Assembly: GCA_958298945.1 (NCBI GenBank)
Contig: OY282610.1
Coordinates: forward strand, 44,585,667 to 44,649,666
DNA length: 64,000 nucleotides
Direction: 5' to 3'
Origin: Atherix ibis
Lineage: Eukaryota > Arthropoda > Insecta > Diptera > Athericidae
Part shown: positions 34,501-43,500 of the stretch, piece by piece
Layout of the letters: each line of letters starts with the position of its first letter
How positions within the stretch are numbered: the stretch's first letter is position 1
Made by a program: the position numbers and the translations under genes
The notes under the pieces: generated by a model
Told to the model about the DNA's origin: nothing
The model's input: only the letters and a program-made list of their open reading frames with translations
The model's database searches: none

Positions 34501-37500
34501 CTTATTATTCTCCTTATCTGCATACCAAAAAGTCAACACTTAATAGAGCTAACATAAAACAAGTGTACAGATTTCGGAAGTCACAAAGTTGGATGCAAAT
34601 ATTTTCGTCATGCATGACATCTAATGTCGAAATACGAAGTTAACTTTTTCTCACATCCAATCAAATTAAAGAATATAACAATTTTTTTTTATATAAAAAC
34701 GATAAAATAAGTTATTTTCTGTATTAAAACATATAAAAATGTTGACAATGTTTTTTTTTATTGTTAACTAAATCATTTTGCTGCGATTTTCAACAAAAAA
34801 AAACCTCGATTATTTGAATACTGCATTTGGAAAAACCTCGATTATTTGAATAGTGCATTGGGCCTCGATTATTATAATAATAATAATAATAATCCTGAAT
34901 AGTTTTAACTAATAATTGCGCATGTATAAATAAAAATTTCAGATATTTTTATGCTCATAAAAAAGAAATCATTTCAATCATTAAAAAATTGGTTTTCTTT
35001 ATTAAATTTATTTATTCACGATTATGGTTTTTCTCTTCTATTTTTTTATATTTTCTGTATTATAAAAATTTCTATCATATAATATACGTTAAAATGCCGC
35101 TGATTATAATTGTCAGCCATTAATCGAGACATAAATTTCCTTTGATACAGCGCCCAACAAGGTTTTGAAGTTAGCAACGTTTAAGAACAATTCGAATCGG
35201 AATTTTAAACAAGAATTTAATTATATAGAAAATATTACGCTTAAATAACATTAATCTAAATACAAAAGCCAAAACAGCAGGCTTATTAGTTGTTTTTTTT
35301 CGAACATTTTTTTACCGTTCAAAGTGACATCTAGTGGCGTTTCGTAGCACTGCAAATCGATATCAAACATTGTTTGTTTTCTTTCAGATTGCTTCTGGCT
35401 GTATTAAAGCGCGTTTAAGCGTCTACGTAAGCTTGTCCTCCTCCCGTTCGCTTCTATACTCTTTCAGAGTATATGTTGAACAAGTTTCTTAGTGGCGAGT
35501 TTTATTTCCCTTTAGAAAAAGGGGTTTTTCGGTGACGTTCAATATGGTTTCCGTAGCAATAGTTCTATTGATTTCATACCATATCTAGCTGTAAAGAGGA
35601 ACTACACTCTAATTTTTCTGATACCATATCTAGTTACTGCACTTGATATTTTAAATGCATTTGATCGAATTTGACATCAAGCTTTTTTGTCGAAAATGCG
35701 AGCATATAATATTGACGATTCGCTTTAAATGGATAAGAATCTATCTTTCGATTATTCTAATTCAAGTTGTGTTGGCTGGCTATAAGCTTGCAATTCACAA
35801 TATAAAAGCTGGTGCTCCCCAGAATTCCGTTTTATTTCCTATTCTCTTCCTAATCTTTGCAACAACGTGTCGTACTCATTAAATTCTGTTATAGACAAAA
35901 TATTACTATGGCGCTCTATGAACTAAGTAGAAATTGGAATGCGAGAAACCTACCATTCTTGGTATGTATCTTAATGACAATCTCCTTTGGAATGACCACA
36001 TATCTAAGATCTAATCAGAAAAAGTGAGGAATTTCTTACACCTAAACATCTTGTCCCCCCTTCTTAGTGATATTAGATACACAAGGCATGTGTACACGTA
36101 CGTCCCAACTTGCAATATTTTTCCCACATATGGGAAGGCAGGTATAGTGAGAGCAAATTGAGAAAGGCTAGCAAAAAGTTTACGCAAACATTTACACATA
36201 CTAAATGAAAGTACATACACCTAAGCAAAATAATTTATGTTCTGTTTATTCATTCCGAATAAAGTGCATTTAAAATAATATCAAATATATTTGTTTGTGT
36301 ACAGTAAAAAAAAACCATAAAAAATTAATTACTAAATTTTCGAATTAAAAAAGAAAACTCAAACAATTATTGAACATTTCAATAGAAATGAATTTATTAA
36401 CAATTGTCCAGTGAATTAAATTAACTAACGCCGGCCGGCATTGCTTTTTCATTTACTGCAAATATAAAAATTTGTTAACATTTGGAAATTTGACAATAAT
36501 GCGTTTAAGTACTATGAAATGGCACCAGATGTCACTTATTGCTGATTATTTTGAATTATGAAATATTTCCTTAATAATTTATATGCTATTAATTGAGTTG
36601 TCACCACGTATTTTGCTTTATTATTTGGTATAAATTATATAATAAGTTGTTATATATTAATTTGGAAATAATTTCGAATTGGTGTGGAACTTTGCTAAGT
36701 TTAGAACGTTCCATAATTAGACCGTGATTCAGTTCATCAACAAAATTGGCAAAAGATTTTGTTTAAATATCGTCTCCTTCTAAAATTTCATATCCTAAGG
36801 ATTTATAATATACCATATATATATATTTTTCTTAACTGTTATTTATTATAAATTTTTGTGTGGTTTAATTTTTATTATTATTATTATTAGGTTAATTATT
36901 ATCATTTTTACTATACTTTATTATTTATTTTTGTTGTATTATTATTTTCCTTTTTCTTTTATATAGTAAAAAATCTCATATTGTTAATGAACGTGCAAAT
37001 TCAATAAATCAACAAAACAACAACAACAACAATAATAATAATTCGAATCGAAATCCAAGGAAATCATGGACAAGTATAGCATTTAATAATAAAAATTTTC
37101 CAGATGGCAAATCCATTTATGAAAATAATAAATTTTATTCAAATGAGAATAACGCTTTATATGCACAAAGTCATGCAAGATTTGAACGTTCACAAGATGT
37201 TATGGCAAGAGCATCGCAAATAGTGCAGTAAGAAATTTTTTATTTTGAATTTTTTTTTTTTGTTCTTTATTATTTTATTTTATTTTTATTTAATATTAAT
37301 TTATATTTAGAAGATTAAAGGAGAAATTCTTTCTTAATTTAAGTCATTTTATTTTTTATTCTTTCTACAATAGTTTGTATATGAGTACAAATTTTGCTCA
37401 AATATTATCTATCGCATTACCCACTTTTATTGGAAACATTTCTTTTTAAATATATCATTTTGTATTTTTTCCCCAAAAAAGCTATCAGCAGTTCTATCCT

Positions 37501-40500
37501 TTAACAGGAGAATTAATCATTTTATGATAAACTATTCCATTTTATTGCAACTTAAAATTTTTAAATTAAAATTGGATACTAAAAAAAATAAACAGTTGCA
37601 AAAAAAAAAACAACGATGAAATTACTCAAACTGATGATCGAAGACAGACATATTTTGGATAATTTTGTTTTACTCAATCGTTATTGTTTTTAATTATTAT
37701 GAATTTTTCGTTTGCCTTTACTGCTAGTGTGTATCAGTACCAAATGTATTTATTTATTATTAATCAATTGCATGTTATTTTAATGTTTAGAACAGAACAA
37801 AAAAAAAATAGAAGAATACAAAAACTTTTCTTAATGTTCACCTTTCAATTTCATCGTTTTCACTACTATCCATTTATGTACGATTGTTTTGTTTTGTTAT
37901 TTTTTCTTAATAACTAAAATAAGATCAATGTGCATTATATATAAATTTATGAAATATTTAGTTCAATTAGAAAATCTTTTAATGATCAAAACAAAAATAA
38001 TTTATACAAAAATATATACTTTTGATACATTGTATTAACTGATTTTTGTCCATTTGCTTATCATTTTAATTTTGATTTTTTGTGTGAAAATTCACAAAAT
38101 TATTGAAAAATAGGAAAAACAAATCCTTCCGTCCCAGGGAAAGACCGAAGAAAGGTCTAAAAAATCTACAAACTGTAAAAATGATGACAGCTGGAACGAA
38201 TTCGATTAATCAGACCTCTGTCAAAACAAGAAAACAACCGTTGACGGTTACTGCACAATTTCAAAATTCATTGAGTGCGTTAATGGACACATTAAATCAG
38301 GTGAGTTTAGTGCAATTGTTTTTAATTTGTCCTCTCTCTTCCCAAAAAGCACTTCTATTAATGAATGATGCTCCGAAATTTATATACTCGAGTCGAATGA
38401 ATGCAAGGATGGCATTCGGAAAGCCAATAACTAACTATTTCGAGTACAACATGTCGTCTGGTTTTTATATTTTTAGAAGCAATTCTAAGTCACAACCGTT
38501 AAGAAATTACACAAAGAAAAATCAGGAAAAAGCTTCGTTCGTCTCTTTCTTGTCGTTGACTATATATTGGTAAAGTCATTAATTTTTGTTTTGCTTTCCT
38601 TTAAGAAGTAAATATTTTCGCTTTCATTTTACTTCTATTGTATAGGGTCTACCCAATAGAACTTTTTCTCCAATAGAGTTGAAATTGTCTATGTTGACAG
38701 TTTTGTCATTCAGTTTTTTTCACAATAGAAGGTTTACCATTTGTTATAATGTCTTTACTTCCGCTCGAAACACTTCAACACATTATGAAAATGGTCGATC
38801 TGTGAAAGGCACTTTTCGTAAAATTCGCGATATTTATGATCGTAATCTAAGCTTGCAATCAAGAATTGGGCGGAAAATTTGAGTCCACTGTTTCGGTACA
38901 AAACATACCAACAATACGTGCTCGTACAGCTGAAAATATTGCTTCGGTGAGTGAACATGTTTCAAAGGATCCACTTTTATCGGTTTCACAACGTTCTCAA
39001 CAATAGGCCCTGTCTATAATGGTTACATGGCAAATTTTACACAAGGCTTTGACTATTAAAGGTCCAATTTTTTGTGCAAGAATTAGTCTCACCAGATTAT
39101 TGTCAACGTCGAAATGTAGCTGACTGGATCATTGAAAAAAGAAGCTCATTTTCACTTGAACTGTTATTTTAATAAGTGGAATTGTGGCATTTGGACATCT
39201 GAAAATCCAAGAGCAGTTATTGATCGACCATTCCATTCATTACGTATCACTATGGTGCGTTTTATGGGTCAGAGGCATCATTAGTACGTATTTTTTCGAA
39301 AATGATGGAGGCTAAAAAAAAAGTTTAAGTGGTTAGTGATACAGCGTTAAAATCTATTTTTATATTTGCCAATAATTATAATTTTGATTACTTAATAAAG
39401 AAATTTTGCTTACTGGTTTATAATTAAGAAATGAACTTTTTACTGTGTCATTTTAAAATACATTCAACTATCTGGTCAAGTCCTTCAATTTTTACACAAA
39501 CAGAGAAATTGCTGAGAAAATTGTGGATCAGAAATATAAAAATCGAACATACGGAAAAAAGGTTCACTATCACTGGTATAAGAAGGAGTTCCGAATTAGT
39601 CATTTTTTTTTTTTTTTTGATGCAACAATAATTTTTAAATTCTTTTAACGACTAATTTATTTTTGTTCATATAAAATATGTTATTTCTTTCTTTTCCTAG
39701 GCAAATCCATTTTTTATAAGATGCATTAAATCGAATCCACATAAAATTCCAAATAAATTTGATGATGCCACAGTTGTACGTCAAGTAAGTAGAAGAAATT
39801 GTCTTTTTTTTCTTCATTGAAATTTGATATTTGATTATTCAATGAATTTTAATTATATTTTTTATACTATATTTTAGCTACGTTATACAGGGATGTTGGA
39901 AACCGTAAGAATTCGACGGGCTGGCTATAATGTTCGACTTACATATGAAGAGTTCATACAAGTGTATCGAATTTTATTACCAAAGGGATTAGTTAGTTCT
40001 CAAAAAGACGTTAGAGATTTTATGAATACGATGGATTTGAATAAGCAACATTATCAATTAGGTGGGGTTTTTTTTTTAAATTTTACTTTTAAATTATAAT
40101 TTAATAAAAAAAACTATTTAATTTAGGTGCAACAAAAATATTTATGCGAGAATCGGAAAAAATGAAATTAGATATGAAACTGCATACGAAAATAATTGAG
40201 GCCTTAGCTGTTATTCAACGATGGTTTCGTGGTATACTGCTTAGACGAAAGTTCCTATTACAAAGGTCAACTGCTGTTACAATACAATCATATTGGCGAA
40301 TGTATTTGGCACAAAAACGTCTCAATTGTAAAAAGATGCAAATTAATGCAGCAATAGTTATTCAAGCAACATGGAGAATGTATAAATTTCGACTGTGCTA
40401 TAGAAAATTGAAAAATGGCGTTGTTTTTATACAATCACATTTACGCGGTTTCATTGCTCGAGAACGTTTCAAAGTATTAAAACAGGTAAGCCAGAGTTAT

Positions 40501-43500
40501 TTTACATCAATTATTAATTATTGTAAATATAAACAATATGCAATAATTTAATTTTGTTAATTTTTTGCGAAAATAGCGAATTCAAAAGGATCGAGCTCGT
40601 CTTAGGCCAACACAAAGTTTGCCAAGCAATGAAAGGTTTGTATTAAATTTCATTTTTTTTTTTGTTAACTGAAAGTTGATTATTATACTTTATTTTGTAT
40701 AGAAAGACTACATTTTTCCACTCTCTTCTTTACTTATTTATTCAGTATAATTTTTCAACTTTAATCAATCAAGTACCATTTTTAAAGTAATTCTCATTGT
40801 AAAAAGTATAAAATTATAATATACGAACCAAAATTCTAATTTTCTTGGATAAAGTTTGTTCTTTTCCTGTTGCTAGTTTTCTTTTTGTTTTTCTTATGTG
40901 AGGAATTAAATTAAGAAATTGGACATTAAAAGCAAAATGTTTCTTTATTTAAATAAAAAATAATCACCTTTCTCTATACTCTTAATTACATTTACTTGTA
41001 TGTGTGCGAAATTATAATTAGTTAGTTTGTAATGAATTTCTCCATTACATTGGATGTGGATCAAATAATTGAAATTTAACAATTGTGTAGGTTATCACAA
41101 GAAACATACTGTGCAGATGATGTTCGAAGAGTATTCCAACGACCTCATTACAGTTTGGATTTAACAATTGACGCCTCACCAGAGAAACGTCGTACAACAC
41201 AGCCCACCTATCCAATTTGTCCAGCTATAGATAGCAGTTTATTAGATCCACAAAATAGTGATGTATTGCAAAAAGCTGGTAGCCAATTACGTATACTGAT
41301 TTCGTCAGGCAATAATAATCGATCCTATGGTTTAAATAATGATAATAATTATTATTTCCAAAAGTCACACGAGAATAAAATGCATTCGTATCAGAATTTG
41401 CCAGATGATATTGACAAAAGTAAAATTGGCTATTCTCGTGAATTAGGCAGTAAATATTACGATGATACATCCGATATTCTGAAAAGGTAAACTACTACAT
41501 TTTGTATTTGATCTATCTAACTCCTAGACATATTTCTTGTTCTTCAATATAACAAGATCTACTTACAATACTTTTCTCCAGATTCCCTCATTGCCTTTTC
41601 CTGAATTTCTTAATCAATGCTAAAATTATTTTCTCTTTTATTTACTGTTCATTTTCTTTGCCATTTAATTCATTCCCATCCTGTCTTCCATCAATTTAGT
41701 CTTCTATTTGTATTTTTTTTTTAAATTCCTTGAGGTGATTCAAAATCTCATTTCTATCTCTATTCATTATGTTTTATGTTTTCTTTATAATAAATTCATA
41801 TTACACACTTATAAGGTTTATTTATTTATATTTTGTGTTTGGATTATCTGGAATTTTAACTGTAATTTGGCTAACGTTCTCGTTAACAATCTTTTTTATA
41901 ATTGTTCATTGTGACTAATCATCACTTAAAGCAAAATATTTTTAGGCTAATCACACGTCTCCTCATCTAAAAATTTCAATATTTCTTTGTTATTCATTTA
42001 CAAATTATTAGAACAATCATACTATTCAGTTATATTTTTTTCATTCTAATCCAAATAATATAACTTTTGATAATTATTATACTAAAAATTCTTATAGAAA
42101 GGAAAATATTAAAAATAATTGTGGGAATATTTAAAAAAATATTTTTTTCTGCTTGTTGTTTATTTATTTTGTTTCAATTGCTGTTTTTTTATGCAAATCA
42201 TAGGCACGATGGTTCAAAAGCACCAGTCCGACGTACCGATTCGGGTCCTACACTGCGTCATGATTACGATTTCGAAGAATTGGACATTTTAAATGTTACA
42301 AAGCGTCATATTGCTGAATCGAAAAACTCATACGCACCCAGCAAAGAGTATTTAAGTTCGAGATCGTCTAGCAAATCGTATGAGCCTACGATGAATTCAA
42401 CTGATCTTAATTCTCAGTATATTAATTTTATGCGACGTGACATGTCATTTCGTTGTCCTGGTGATGAAATCAATTCGAATTATCAAAAGCATTACGATAA
42501 CATGACGATGTTAGGTGAAAGCAACACGCTACAGAGTCAAGGTTACCAAGTACCCCCACGCATACTAAGCCCGTATACGAAACAGGCTTATTTGCGCGAC
42601 GAAATGAAAACTACAATTACACAGTCGACAACGCCAAGAGGAAAAGCAGCCGCCCTGCTTGGTTCAATATCAGAAGACCAAGGTCAGGCGCAAATAGTAA
42701 CCAATCGATTACACAAACCCACGACGAAGGGACGTCGCGTTAAATCAAATTTAAGCGATGATATGTCTATAGTCACACCTAATCAGCACGGTCCAAGAGC
42801 GACTGATTATTCGCCATGTGATTCGTTAAAAAGACGCAACTCTGATCCCAGTACAAACAAAGTGCCACTGCTCGAAGTGAATCGCGGTAATGACATGTAC
42901 CAGTCTAGTACGCAAATTAATATAGCAGGTCATCGTTTTCGGAAGGCAGCGAGAATTGGAAAAGCTGAAGAATGTGCTAGTTGCCAAGAAAGTGATGCGT
43001 TTGTTAATGAGGGCCATCGCTGTCTTGATTGTAAAGTGCTCGTTCACACCAAATGTATACAGAATGGTGGCGTTAAAACGCTAATTTGCGGTGCAAAACG
43101 ATCGAAACGTTTGCGTAAGAATAATGAGAAGACGCCAACCCCGAATTCTAAATGTTCTGGCACCCGTGAATACACCGATTCAACAGATCGAATCATTAGC
43201 GATGCCAAAGAACTAAATCTTATGCACGATTTCATTACACAGAAAATTTATAAAATGGACGAGAATGACGGTGAAAAATCGTCCGAGGTCGATCGAGTCT
43301 TCAAGCAAGCACTGCGCGCTTTTAAAGATAATCTCGTAACGCAATACAGTGTTGCGCATAAACAACACTCTGACTCGCTAAATATAAAGTATCGAGATTT
43401 AATTGATAATTTTGGTCAAGTGATGGAAACATGTTGCGGTAAAAAAAACGATTTTCCGTTGACTATGGGCGTTAATGCTTTTCGTGGTTTCATGAACGAG

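Larger units (their letters stand above)
31491..36966 (+). other. Myo9 intron 11, 5.5 kb, AT-rich
   Basis: The longest intron by far, placed in the codons for loop 2. It holds a stop-containing cassette exon candidate (32027-32107), several direct T/A-rich repeats (for example a reiterated CCTCGATTATTTGAATA at 34800-34870), a (GA)n run near 33777, a CTCF-like near-match at 33444-33455 and a non-LTR reverse-transcriptase relic (35395-36090). Nothing else was recognised. Confidence 0.8.

Noticed and set aside
42067..42203. 5' extension of the Myo9 exon 19 reading frame
   Set aside because: Hydrophobic T-rich intron sequence; the acceptor at 42201-42203 gives the phase required by exon 18.
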